Below are positions 8,635-15,268 of a DNA stretch of 16,122 nt, piece by piece. A program made the translations under genes and the position numbers. The notes under the pieces are model-generated. The model did not search any database and was not told the origin of the DNA. It saw only the letters and a list, made by a program, of their open reading frames with translations. Numbering within the stretch: position 1 is the first letter of the stretch; every line of letters starts with the position of its first letter. The DNA comes from Candidatus Amarolinea dominans (lineage in GTDB: Bacteria; Chloroflexota; Anaerolineae; SSC4; Amarolineaceae). The stretch lies in the NCBI GenBank assembly GCA_016719785.1, contig JADJYJ010000009.1, positions 1-16,122 of the forward strand. The letters are read 5' to 3'.

Positions 8635-9332
8635 CGGCAGGTTCACGCGAGAACGGGCTGGATCAGGTGCTGCTCACGGTCGCCAAGCGGCCAGAGCCGG
8701 GACGCACCAAGACCCGCCTGCATGATGGATTTGCGCCGGATGAGGCCGCGGAGATCTATCGCTGTCTGCTGCTCGACACCTTCCGCCTGATGGCGCAGGT
8801 GCGGGGCGTGCATCCGGTGGTGGCCTTCACGCCGGACGATGCAGATGATTACTTTCGGGCGTTGGCCCCGCCGCATTTCGGCCTGCTCCCGCAGGTGGGC
8901 CGCGACCTGGGCGAACGCCTGCCCAATGCCCTGGGTCATTTTCTGGCCTTGCCTGGCGTGCAGCGTGCGGTCATCATGAACAGCGACGGGCCAACCCTGC
9001 CAGTAGGCTACCTGGTGGATGCCTTCGACGCGCTGGCGCGGTGCGATGTGGTGTTGGGGCCGGGCAGCGACGGCGGCTACTACCTGATTGGCATGTCACG
9101 CTTGCACCGCGGCCTGTTCGAGAACGTCACCTGGAGCACGGCCCTGGTCATGGGCGAAACGATGGCCAATGCCCGGCGTCTGGGGTTGTCCGTCCACGTG
9201 CTGCCCACCTGGTACGATGTGGATGTGGCCGACGACCTGCGCCGCATCCTCGCGGATGGTCCAGAGGCCGCGCCGGAGACGTACGCGCGGGTGGCGGCGT
9301 TGAGACCGGAGTGGGGGGAGAAGGAAGGATGA
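8631..9332 (+). CDS. DUF2064 / TIGR04282-type GT-A-like glycosyltransferase
   Basis: The 233-residue soluble protein has the family hallmarks: LLTVAKRPEPGRTKTRL near the N-terminus (a nucleotide-binding loop as in CofC/MobA-like transferases), IMNSDGPTLP in the middle, GPGSDGGYYLIGM, then WSTALVMGETMANA and TWYDVDVADDL. The family has a GT-A fold and is usually found with other envelope or glycolipid glycosyltransferases. Its biochemical activity is poorly defined, so the role is inferred from fold and context. It starts inside the Nudix stop (ATGA) and is followed by a 220-bp repeat-bearing gap, where the operon may end or be interrupted. Confidence 0.85.
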   Translation: MTAGSRENGLDQVLLTVAKRPEPGRTKTRLHDGFAPDEAAEIYRCLLLDTFRLMAQVRGVHPVVAFTPDDADDYFRALAPPHFGLLPQVGRDLGERLPNALGHFLALPGVQRAVIMNSDGPTLPVGYLVDAFDALARCDVVLGPGSDGGYYLIGMSRLHRGLFENVTWSTALVMGETMANARRLGLSVHVLPTWYDVDVADDLRRILADGPEAAPETYARVAALRPEWGEKEG

Positions 9333-9338
9333 ATGGAG

Positions 9339-9478
9339 ATCGGAGACCGGAGATTGGAGATTGGAGGCCGGAAATTCGTGGGAATTAGTGAAATTCGTGG
9401 CGGAGATCGGAGATCGGAAATCGGAGACCGGGAATTCGTGGAAATTAGTGAAATTCGTGGCGGGGAGTGGAGATTGGG
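9339..9478. repeat. Tandem repeat with 60-bp period plus GGAGATYGG short repeats
   Basis: The stretch 9359-9418 is repeated at 9419-9478 with few changes. Each unit holds GAAATTCGTGG-GAATTAGTGAAATTCGTGGC-type sequence, preceded by degenerate GGAGATCGG/GGAGACCGG/GGAGATTGG octamer-like steps. The 60-bp period keeps a frame open on either strand, but the translations (EISEIRGG... or NFTNFHEFP...) are low-complexity and I treat them as non-coding. The repeat separates the DUF2064 and DoxX-like genes. Confidence 0.75.
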
Positions 9479-9524
9479 GCGGCTTTGTCAGATGGCGGAT
9501 GTTCTGGTAGACTGTCAGCCGACC

Positions 9525-9550
9525 GATGAGGTGAGGGGATGAGGTGAGGC
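9525..9550 (+). promoter_or_regulatory. Duplicated Shine-Dalgarno-like sequence before the DoxX-like gene
   Basis: Two direct 13-bp copies, GATGAGGTGAGGG (9525-9537) and GATGAGGTGAGGC (9538-9550), run directly into the start ATG at 9552. Each contains a GAGGTGAGG core that can pair with 16S rRNA. The nearer one has normal spacing and supports the chosen start. The duplication probably arose by slippage. Confidence 0.55.
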
Positions 9551-9551
9551 G

Positions 9552-10040
9552 ATGAAGAAACAGTTGGATTGGCGAAACTGGGCAGGGGTGGGAGCGCCGC
9601 TGTGGCCGCTGGCGCTGGCGCGTATGGCGATTGGGGTGCTGTGGCTGTTCAGCCTGCGTTGGAAGCTGCCGCCTACGTTTGCGCCGCCGGCGGGGGTGCG
9701 CGGCCTGGCCGATTGGATGACGCTCATGACGCAACATCCGGTCGTGGCGGCCTACGGCGCTTTCGTCGAGACGATCGTGCTGCCCAATTTCACCCTGTTC
9801 GCCTGGCTGATCTTCCTGGCTGAGCTGGCGGCCGGCCTTTCGCTCTTGCTCGGCTGGAAGGTGCGCTGGGGCGCGCTGCTCGGCGCGGCGCTGTCCTTCA
9901 ATCTCCTGATCGGCATGTCCGAGGTGCCCGGCGAATGGCCCTGGAGTTACCTGATGATGGTGATGTGGCACGGCGTCTTCTGGCTGACCGACGCGGGCCG
10001 CGTGCTTGGCCTCGACGCGCGCGCTTCCGGTCGGCCATGA
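9552..10040 (+). CDS. DoxX-like integral membrane protein
   Basis: The 162-residue protein has four predicted helices at about residues 17-35 (LWPLALARMAIGVLWLFSL), 80-101 (FTLFAWLIFLAELAAGLSLLLG), 107-123 and 130-147 (SYLMMVMWHGVFWLTDAG). The first helix is followed by RWKLPP. The size, the AELAAGLSLLLG motif in the second pair and the four-helix layout fit the DoxX/DoxD family (small subunit of thiosulfate:quinone oxidoreductase and relatives). Most genomic members have no proven function. The stop overlaps the next start (ATGA at 10037-10040), so it is translationally coupled to the GT2 gene. A membrane role beside a lipid-linked sugar enzyme is plausible but unproven. Confidence 0.75.
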   Translation: MKKQLDWRNWAGVGAPLWPLALARMAIGVLWLFSLRWKLPPTFAPPAGVRGLADWMTLMTQHPVVAAYGAFVETIVLPNFTLFAWLIFLAELAAGLSLLLGWKVRWGALLGAALSFNLLIGMSEVPGEWPWSYLMMVMWHGVFWLTDAGRVLGLDARASGRP

Positions 10041-10717
10041 CCGTTTGTGTCATCATCCCGGCTTTGAACGAGGCGGAGAGCATCGGCGTCGTGCTGGCCG
10101 CAATTCCCGCGGGGCTGGCCGCTGAGGTGATCGTGGTGGACAACGGCTCGACCGATGACACCGCGGCGCGTGCCCTGGCCGCCGGCGCCCGCGTGGTGCG
10201 TGAAGATCGCCGCGGCTACGGCTTTGCCTGCGCGGCCGGCGTCGCCGCAACCCAGGCCGACATCATGGTTTTTCTCGACGCCGATCTCAGCGACTTTCCG
10301 GAGGAGATGGCAGCCCTGCTGGCGCCCATCCAATCGGGTCAGGCGGACCTGGTGCTTGGCTCGCGCTTCCTGGCCGGCAATCTCTCGCGGTCGGTCATGC
10401 CGCCGCAGCAGCGCTTTGGCAACTGGCTGGCCAGCCGGCTCATGCAGCGCCTCTACCGTATTCCGGTCACCGACCTCAGCCCCTTCCGGGCCGTGCGCCG
10501 CGACGTGCTGCTGGCCCTGGACATGCGTGAGATGACCTATGGTTGGCCGACCGAGATGATGGTCAAAGCCGCGCGGCGGGGCTATCGGCTAACTGAGATT
10601 GCCGTGCGCTACCGTGCCCGCTACGCCGGCCGTTCGAAGGTCAGTGGCACCGTGCGCGGCGCCCTCCTGGCCGCGTATTACATTTTGGGAACCACGCTAC
10701 GGTACGCCTGGCGGTGA
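10037..10717 (+). CDS. Family 2 glycosyltransferase, DPM1/polyprenyl-phosphate sugar synthase-like
   Basis: The 226-residue GT-A protein begins CVIIPALNEAESIGVVL and has EVIVVDNGSTDDT (30-42), a metal-binding DAD (81-83) in FLDADLSDFPEE, LVLGSRFLAGN, NWLASRLMQRLYRIPVTDLSPFRA and a basic GRSKVSGTVRGALLAAYYILG near the C-terminus. These fit enzymes that transfer a sugar from a nucleotide donor to polyprenyl or dolichyl phosphate at the inner membrane face. There is no C-terminal membrane domain, so it would act peripherally. ATG 10037 was chosen over the longer open frame from 9935 because conserved sequence begins at once and the start overlaps the DoxX stop. Its product is the donor type used by GT-C enzymes such as the pair upstream. 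Confidence 0.88.
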   Translation: MTVCVIIPALNEAESIGVVLAAIPAGLAAEVIVVDNGSTDDTAARALAAGARVVREDRRGYGFACAAGVAATQADIMVFLDADLSDFPEEMAALLAPIQSGQADLVLGSRFLAGNLSRSVMPPQQRFGNWLASRLMQRLYRIPVTDLSPFRAVRRDVLLALDMREMTYGWPTEMMVKAARRGYRLTEIAVRYRARYAGRSKVSGTVRGALLAAYYILGTTLRYAWR

Positions 10718-10754
10718 TCAGGTCTTGTCACGGCCACGCAGGGGGACTTCTACG

Positions 10755-11171
10755 GTGATAGCAGACCAGCCAACCGACCTTGTGGAGTACAGCGCTCGTC
10801 TGGGAAAGCACGTTCTGGCGCAGGCTTCTGATTTGCAGCGCAAGCAATACGGTCAATTCCTGACGCCGCATGAGGCAATCGGGCTTTCCGCCATCTTGAA
10901 TTGCTCCGTGGTGGATCGCTATTTTCGTATTGTCAACGGCAATACACAGGTCAACGCGGAAGAGCTGTGGGCCTTGCCGCTGCCGCCGCTCGCTGTCATC
11001 CGCCAAATTGGACAAGCCCTCGAAAACGAATCCCAGGCGGACGAGAGGTCGGATATTGATGCTCTTGTCACCACGATACTGCAAGGGGAAGGGCTCCTTC
11101 CCCTGGAATTTCCAATCATCAGGGAGACGCGTACCAACGGCGACCGGTACTTAGGACCTGTCACAGAATAA
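10755..11171 (+). pseudogene. Internally deleted DNA adenine methyltransferase (Eco57I/type II class) remnant
   Basis: GTG 10755 follows a G-rich site (AGGGGGA). The 138-residue frame joins two distant parts of a restriction-methylase. The N-terminal piece has EYSARLGKHVLAQASDLQRKQYGQFLTP (the region before motif I). The C-terminal piece has SAILNCSVVDRYFRIVNGNTQVNAEELWALPLPP (end of the target-recognition region) and DIDALVTTIL. The catalytic core with SAM-binding motif I and NPPY is missing. The junction is near LTPHEAI (about 10870-10890). The last codons (GPVTE, TAA) lie in an inserted 83-bp MITE that supplies the stop. It is non-functional as a methylase. No matching restriction subunit lies beside it. 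Confidence 0.65.
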
Positions 11172-11236
11172 ATAGCCCAGGTTCCACGCTTGCCTACGAA
11201 GCGCAGATGGAAAACTAATTCCGCGACGGCCCCTAA
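11151..11236. mobile_element. MITE copy 1 (83-86 bp)
   Basis: The sequence from TTAGGACCTGTCACAGAATAA to AATTCCGCGACGGCCCCTAA has imperfect terminal inverted repeats: the reverse complement of the right end is TTAGGGGCCGTCGCGGAATT. It is nearly identical to 12005-12087 (one visible substitution, A versus G at the seventh base of the shared GGRCC end). There is no transposase. It truncates the methyltransferase remnant and lies just left of the tandem array. The family is unassigned. Confidence 0.65.
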
Positions 11237-11283
11237 ATGCTGCTCGTGGGTGATGCCGCTATCCTCGTGGAATGGGTGAGCGT

Positions 11284-11911
11284 GTCCCGTAGGGACACAT
11301 GACCTTAGCTAATGATGGCGCCATCCGTGGCCGTCCCGTAGGGACGGTTGAGCTCCTTCCCGCGATCGCGGTATCGTCGCCGGCGCATCCGGTGGCGTCA
11401 TCGAGTCAAGCGTCCCTACGGGACGACGGGCGCGGGACGACGGGCGCGGTGGGCATCGTCGGCTCAAGTCAAGCGTCCCTACGGGACGACGGGCGCGGGG
11501 GGCATCGTCGGCTCAAGTCAAGCGTCCCTACGGGACGGGGGGCGTCGGCTGGCGTCCCCTACGGGACGACGGGCGGGGGCATCGTCGGCTCAAGTCAAGG
11601 CGTCCCTACGGGACGACGGGCGCGGGGGGCATCGTCGGCTCAAGTCAAGGCGTCCCCTACGGGACGACGGGCGCAGGGGCATCGTCGGCTCAAGTCAAGC
11701 GTCCCCTACGGGACGACGGGCGCGGGGGCATCGTCGGCTCAAGTCAAGGCGTCCCTACGGGACGACGGGCGCGGGGGGCATCGTCGGCTCAAGTCAAGCG
11801 TCCCTACGGGACGACGGGCGCGGGGGGCATCGTCGGCTCAAGTCAAGGCGTCCCTACGGGACGACGGGCGCGGGGGCATCGTCGGCTCAAGTCAAGGCGT
11901 CCCTACGGGAC
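11284..11911. repeat. Minisatellite array of 49/50-bp units with GTCCCTACGGGAC hairpins
   Basis: Eleven copies of GTCCC(C)TACGGGAC lie at 11412, 11475, 11524, 11554, 11602, 11652, 11701, 11751, 11800, 11850 and 11899. Most sit in a 49- or 50-bp unit that also has GGCATCGTCGGCTCAAGTCAAG and a GACGACGGGCGCGGGG tract. The unit near 11524-11554 is shortened. Two opposite-orientation hairpins (GTCCCGTAGGGAC at 11284 and 11333) precede the array; the first is followed by a diverged copy of the unit. Period and G-run lengths vary by one base. The 49/50 alternation is incompatible with coding, so the long open frames across it are artefacts of stop-poor repeat sequence. Confidence 0.85.
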
Positions 11912-12004
11912 ACGCTCCCAATTTGTGATGCGCCCAACCGCTTGCAGGGCAAACCTGAGCTGGCAAAACGGGAAATTGTGCGCCAAACTCAAAGGCAATT
12001 GCCC

Positions 12005-12087
12005 TTAGGGCCTGTCACAGAATAAATAGCCCAGGTTCCACGCTTGCCTACGAAGCGCAGATGGAAAACTAATTCCGCGACGGCCCC
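12005..12087. mobile_element. MITE copy 2 (83 bp)
   Basis: This copy is in direct orientation relative to 11151-11233 and almost identical over 83 bp (TTAGGGCCTGTCACAGAATAA through ACGGCCCC). The right flank TTGG lacks the TAA seen after copy 1. It ends 36 bp before the start of the ybaK-like gene, so it may have displaced or contributed to that gene's promoter region. Confidence 0.65.
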
Positions 12088-12123
12088 TTGGGTCCGCGTG
12101 GCGAATAACGAGGGGGCATTGTC

Positions 12124-12600
12124 ATGGAGTTACTATCACCGAGTGCGCAGCGGGTGCAGGATGCGCTGCGCGGTATGGGGTTTGGGTATGAGGTGATCGA
12201 GTTTGCGCAGACGACGCGCACCGCGGCGGAGGCGGCCGCGGCTGTGGGCTGCACGGTGGGGCAGATTGCCAAGTCATTGGTGTTCAAGACACGGCACGGC
12301 GGCCGGCCGCTGCTGGTCATTGCCAGCGGCGCCAACCGGGTGAATGAGAAGGCCATGCGTGCTATCGTCGGTGAGCCGATCGAGAAGCCTGACGCCGATT
12401 TTGTGCGGCAGCAAACGGGCTTTGTCATCGGCGGCGTGCCTCCGCTCGGCCATGCGGCGCCGCTGACGATCTTCATTGATGAAGACCTCTTGCAGTACGA
12501 CATCATTTGGGCCGCGGCCGGGACGCCCAACGCGGTGTTTCGCCTGGCGCCCGCCGACCTGCTGCCGATGACCGGCGGGCAGGCAATCAAGGTGACATAA
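12124..12600 (+). CDS. ybaK: YbaK/EbsC-family aminoacyl-tRNA deacylase
   Basis: The 158-residue single-domain protein matches the trans-editing family related to the INS domain of prolyl-tRNA synthetase. It hydrolyses misacylated tRNA (Cys- or Ala-tRNAPro in characterised members). Visible signatures are RTAAEAAAAVGCTVGQIAKSLVF with the conserved Lys in AKSLVFK (~residues 55-60), LLVIASGANRVNEKAM, FVIGGVPPLGH and the C-terminal GTPNAVFRLAPADLL. Length is normal and the frame is clean. ATG 12124 has a strong GAGGGGG (12110-12116) with 7-nt spacing. The gene starts 36 bp after a MITE, and the PLP-enzyme gene follows 32 nt downstream, so the two are probably co-transcribed. Which misacylated tRNA it edits cannot be told from the sequence. 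Confidence 0.88.
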   Translation: MELLSPSAQRVQDALRGMGFGYEVIEFAQTTRTAAEAAAAVGCTVGQIAKSLVFKTRHGGRPLLVIASGANRVNEKAMRAIVGEPIEKPDADFVRQQTGFVIGGVPPLGHAAPLTIFIDEDLLQYDIIWAAAGTPNAVFRLAPADLLPMTGGQAIKVT

Positions 12601-12632
12601 GCCGGGATGAGCGTGTGAGAGGGGAGCGAGAG

Positions 12633-13601
12633 ATGGTCAGTTTTGAGGAAGTTCAAGCGGCCGCGCGGCAGATTGCCGGCGTCGCCCACCGCACCCCGGT
12701 GATGACTTCGCGCCTGCTGGACGCGGCCTGTGGCAACCAGATTTTTCTGAAGTGTGAGAACTTGCAGCGGGTGGGGGCCTTCAAGTTTCGCGGGGCGACC
12801 AACGCGATCAGCCGGCTGAGCGCGGCGGAGAAGGCGGCCGGGGTCATCACCCATTCGTCGGGCAACCATGCGCAGGCCGTCGCCCTGGTGAGCCAACTGT
12901 TGGGCGTCAAGGCTACGATTGTGATGCCCGGCAATGCGCCGGCGCTGAAACTTAACGCCACGCGTGACTATGGCGCCGCCGTCGTGCTGTATGATCCGGC
13001 CACGGACGTGCGCGAGGCGATTTCGCAGGAGCTGGCGCAGCGTCACGGCTTTGTCCTGATCCCGCCCTACAACCATCCGCACATCGTGGCCGGCCAGGGC
13101 ACGGCCGGCCTGGAACTGTTCGAGGAGGTGGGGTCGCTGGATTATCTGTTCGTGCCGTGCGGCGGCGGCGGGCTGTTGAGCGGTTGCGCGCTGGCGGCCA
13201 AACACCTGGCGCCTGGCTGCCGGGTCATCGGCGTGGAACCTGAGGCCGGCGACGACGCGACGCGCTCTTTCTACAGCGGCGTGCTGCAGACCAGCCACAA
13301 TCCGCAGACCATCGCGGACGGCGCGCGCACCGGCAGCCTGGGCGATCTGACCTTTGCCATGATTCGGCATTACGTGGATGAGATGCTGACCGTCAGCGAC
13401 GACGACCTGGTGCGCACGCTGGCCTTCGTCTGGACGCGGCTCAAGCTGGTGGTCGAGCCGACAGGGGTGCTCGGTCTGGCCGCGCTGTTCAACCGGCGCT
13501 ATGCCCTGGCGGGCCAGCGCGTCGGCGTCATTCTGAGTGGCGGCAACGTGGACCTCGTCGCGGCCGCGGGTTGGCTGCAGACGACAAGGGTGTCCAGCTA
13601 A
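12633..13601 (+). CDS. PLP-dependent threonine dehydratase / serine racemase-type enzyme
   Basis: The 322-residue fold-type II PLP enzyme has the Schiff-base lysine K51 in AFKFRGA, the phosphate-side SSGNH loop (75-79), the glycine-rich GGGGLLSG (177-184), GVEPEAGDDATRSF and a C-terminal ILSGGNVD near residue 305. It has no ACT regulatory domain, so it is not the long biosynthetic IlvA type. It fits catabolic threonine dehydratase, serine racemase or threo-3-hydroxyaspartate ammonia-lyase, all of which eliminate ammonia from hydroxy-amino acids. ATG 12633 (GGGGAG upstream) was chosen over the longer frame from 12507, whose first 42 codons overlap the deacylase and are not conserved. The start follows the deacylase stop by 32 nt. 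Confidence 0.87.
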   Translation: MVSFEEVQAAARQIAGVAHRTPVMTSRLLDAACGNQIFLKCENLQRVGAFKFRGATNAISRLSAAEKAAGVITHSSGNHAQAVALVSQLLGVKATIVMPGNAPALKLNATRDYGAAVVLYDPATDVREAISQELAQRHGFVLIPPYNHPHIVAGQGTAGLELFEEVGSLDYLFVPCGGGGLLSGCALAAKHLAPGCRVIGVEPEAGDDATRSFYSGVLQTSHNPQTIADGARTGSLGDLTFAMIRHYVDEMLTVSDDDLVRTLAFVWTRLKLVVEPTGVLGLAALFNRRYALAGQRVGVILSGGNVDLVAAAGWLQTTRVSS

Positions 13602-13656
13602 GCAGCATCTGTCCTCGCTCACGCACCTCAGTGTCAAAGCAATTTGGTCATTGGCA

Positions 13657-13807
13657 GTAACTGCTCACCCTGCAGGCCGATTTGGACAGGATGAACAGGA
13701 TGTACAGGATTCTTGCTCTGTGGTGTGCAAAACTATCGGCACGAGAGTTCGAATATCCTGTCAATCCTGTGAATCCTGTCTGAATTCCAGGCAGGCTGAG
13801 CAGTTAC
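13657..13807. mobile_element. 151-bp inverted-repeat (MITE-like) element
   Basis: The termini GTAACTGCTCACCCTG (13657-13672) and CAGGCTGAGCAGTTAC (13792-13807) are inverted repeats with one mismatch. Internal arms 13685-13710 (GACAGGATGAACAGGATGTA) and 13755-13780 (ends GTGAATCCTGTC) also pair, leaving a ~44-nt loop. GTAA-beginning ends recall IS66-type termini, but there is no 8-bp target duplication and no transposase. It lies between convergent genes, so its transcript hairpin could also serve as a bidirectional terminator. The rest of 13602-13917 shows no gene. Confidence 0.6.
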
Positions 13808-13914
13808 TCGGACGTTATCGCCATTCAGATCAGCTTCACTCTGCCCCCTCCTGCGCTTTTTGCTCGGGCCCCGACGTCCGCGGCGAACGGGCCGCCCCAC
13901 TCGGGGATCGCTTA

Positions 13915-14472
13915 GTAATCTGAGGGCTCACTGCCGAGCGGACTTGTGGAGAGCGTTGGCCTGAGCCGTTGGGCCTCAGGCCATCGGGCAGCTGTGATGG
14001 CACGGCCAGCGGCACGCCACGGCGCAGACAATTCGGCGAGCGAACTCGCCAGGGTCATCGGGTTTGGGGAATTGAGCACCACGAACTGACCCGGATGAAA
14101 CGACAGCCGCAGATTGTTCGAGCCGGCAAACTGACCGCACTCGCGCAAGCGCGCAATGATTTCCGCTCCACCCGGCAGTTCGTTCATCTCGTACCCCGCC
14201 TCGGGATGCGTCTTCACGGGCAGAATCTGGCTGTTGATGCGGAAGGCGCCGATGCCATGACCCGCGCAGAATTGCAGCGCGGCCAGCAGCGCCTCGGCAT
14301 TGGCGCGGCACAGCTCGGCCAGCCGTTCCAACTGCGCCGGCCTGGGCAAGCGCAGCATCGCTGTGGCCGTCGTCACACGGAACTTGATCGGCTGGCGCAC
14401 GAACTGGCAGCACAGGCCAAGCCGCAAAGCGTTGGGCCGCTGTGGGAGTGATGTCTCTCTCTCTGGAACCAT
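13915..14472 (-). pseudogene. uvsE: UV damage endonuclease UvdE/UvsE, C-terminally truncated
   Basis: The N-terminal half is a clear UvdE/UvsE: LRLGLCCQFVRQPIKFRVTTATAMLRL, AELCRANAEALLAALQFC, GIGAFRINSQILPVKTHPEAGYEMN, and SFHPGQFVVLNSPNP containing a conserved metal-ligand-type His. The family is a TIM-barrel of roughly 300 residues that nicks DNA 5' of UV lesions. Here similarity stops after SSLAEL (about 14035). The next ~40 codons match nothing expected in any frame, so the second half of the barrel, with the remaining metal ligands, is missing. The product should be inactive. ATG 14472 follows GAGGG at suitable spacing and lies 37 nt after the SOUL stop. Unlike its neighbours this is a real deletion, not a simple frameshift. 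Confidence 0.75.
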
Positions 14473-14509
14473 GTCACACCCTCGCCTGCACTCTGTACTC
14501 ATCCACGAT

Positions 14510-15099
14510 TCACTCCTTGACCTTGCCCGATCCGGCAACTTCCTCCGCCCGCAGCATCACCTCGTTGCGGCGCAGAAAGGCCGGCGTCCACGGCGGATCG
14601 AAATAACCATACACCGGCGGCGACAGTGCGCAACTTCGCCGCCTCCATCCACGCCGTTAACCGCGCCAACGCTTTGCCTCGTTCTGGCGTTGCGTCCGCC
14701 GCTGTAGCGCAGCACCGCGAACCGCCCCGCCGGTTCGCCGCACCGTTACCGCATCATCTGATGGCTTGGGCGTCTCGCCCGGCTTGAACTTCGCCGGCAT
14801 CACGAACGCCATCGTCGCGTTTGTTGCTGCCGCCATGAACACCGGCGTGGTCATGGCGATCTTCTGCTGGCCTCGTTCCCGCCGCTGATAAACCGGAACA
14901 GGCGCGAGAAGCCACCGTCGCGGTTGTCAGCGGCCATCGGCGTCTCCACCACCGTGAGCGCCGCGTAATCGCGCACCTCAACTCTTCCGTCCGACCGTAC
15001 CACCTTGTATGGCGCAGACTCGTAACCGGCTCGCACGGCCTGATAAGCGACCGCCAGCAAACCAGCCCCGACCAGGCCGATCAGTATCCAGATCCACAT
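14510..15099 (-). pseudogene. SOUL family heme-binding protein (frameshifted)
   Basis: ATG 15099 begins with a membrane anchor (WIWILIGLVGAGLLAVAYQA), then YESAPYKVVRSDGRVEVRDYAALTVVET and GFSRLFRFISGGNEAS. After a lost C near 14870 it continues IAMTTPVFMAAA, AFVMPAKFKPGETPKPSDDAVTV. More shifts follow: GRFAVLRYSGGRNA, NEAKALARLTAWMEAAKLRTV, VYGYFDPPWTPAFLRRNEVML, and the end VAGSGKVKE with a stop at 14510-14512. Together these give a complete SOUL domain of about 197 residues. SOUL proteins bind heme or tetrapyrroles; bacterial members are poorly characterised. At least four one-base indels interrupt it, but every family motif is still there, so sequencing error is a serious alternative to pseudogenisation. 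It follows the restriction remnant by 5 nt. Confidence 0.75.
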
Positions 15100-15104
15100 A
15101 GGCT

Positions 15105-15268
15105 TTACGAAACCTCCATTTTCTCCGGCTGCAGACGCGGCAGCAGCAGGTTGCGGGTCAGCTCGTTGATGGCGGCGGCAGTGCGGGGTTGAACTTACTG
15201 AGCGCGGCAAACAACCCGATAGCGGGCTGCTCGACCAGGCGTTTTTCGCTGCAGGGGTAGGTGGTCAT
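15105..15268 (-). pseudogene. Type I restriction remnant: HsdR-like N-terminus joined to HsdS-like C-terminus
   Basis: ATG 15268 overlaps the fic stop (ATGA). The first part reads TTYPCSEKRLVEQPAIGLFAALSKFNPALP, resembling the start of HsdR (SEKxLVEQPA..LFxxLGW ... ALxxLNPxLP) but with the intervening 40-odd residues missing. After one frame change it continues INELTRNLLLPRLQPEKMEVS and TAA 15105-15107, which resembles the C-terminus of specificity subunits (RDLLLPRLxSGE). HsdR normally has about 1,000 residues; only a ~50-codon relic remains. The fic-hsdR order with an overlapping start matches type I loci in which fic lies in the operon. The assignment rests on short matches. Confidence 0.45.

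Noticed and set aside
9096..9971. 291-codon reverse-strand ORF over the DUF2064-DoxX region
   Set aside because: It lies opposite two well-supported genes and has Gln/Arg/His-rich low-complexity sequence with repeat translations (NFTNFHEFP). It is a GC shadow frame.
11284..11911. CRISPR array
   Set aside because: The period is regular (~49/50 bp) and hairpins recur, but the whole unit is conserved with no unique spacers and there are no cas genes. It is a minisatellite.
11299..12025. Two ~210-225-codon repeat-rich proteins
   Set aside because: Unit lengths of 49 and 50 bp shift the frame at each step. The peptides are repeated in different frames and only reflect absence of stop codons in GC-rich repeats.
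12507..12632. N-terminal extension of the dehydratase
   Set aside because: It overlaps the deacylase in another frame, is unconserved, and a good ribosome-binding site precedes ATG 12633.
12069..13637. 522-codon reverse-strand ORF opposite the deacylase and dehydratase genes
   Set aside because: The forward strand has two complete conserved enzymes here. The reverse translation has no recognisable domain.
13602..13656. tRNA or small RNA gene after the dehydratase
   Set aside because: No cloverleaf or conserved tRNA boxes could be found by eye; only the inverted-repeat element follows.
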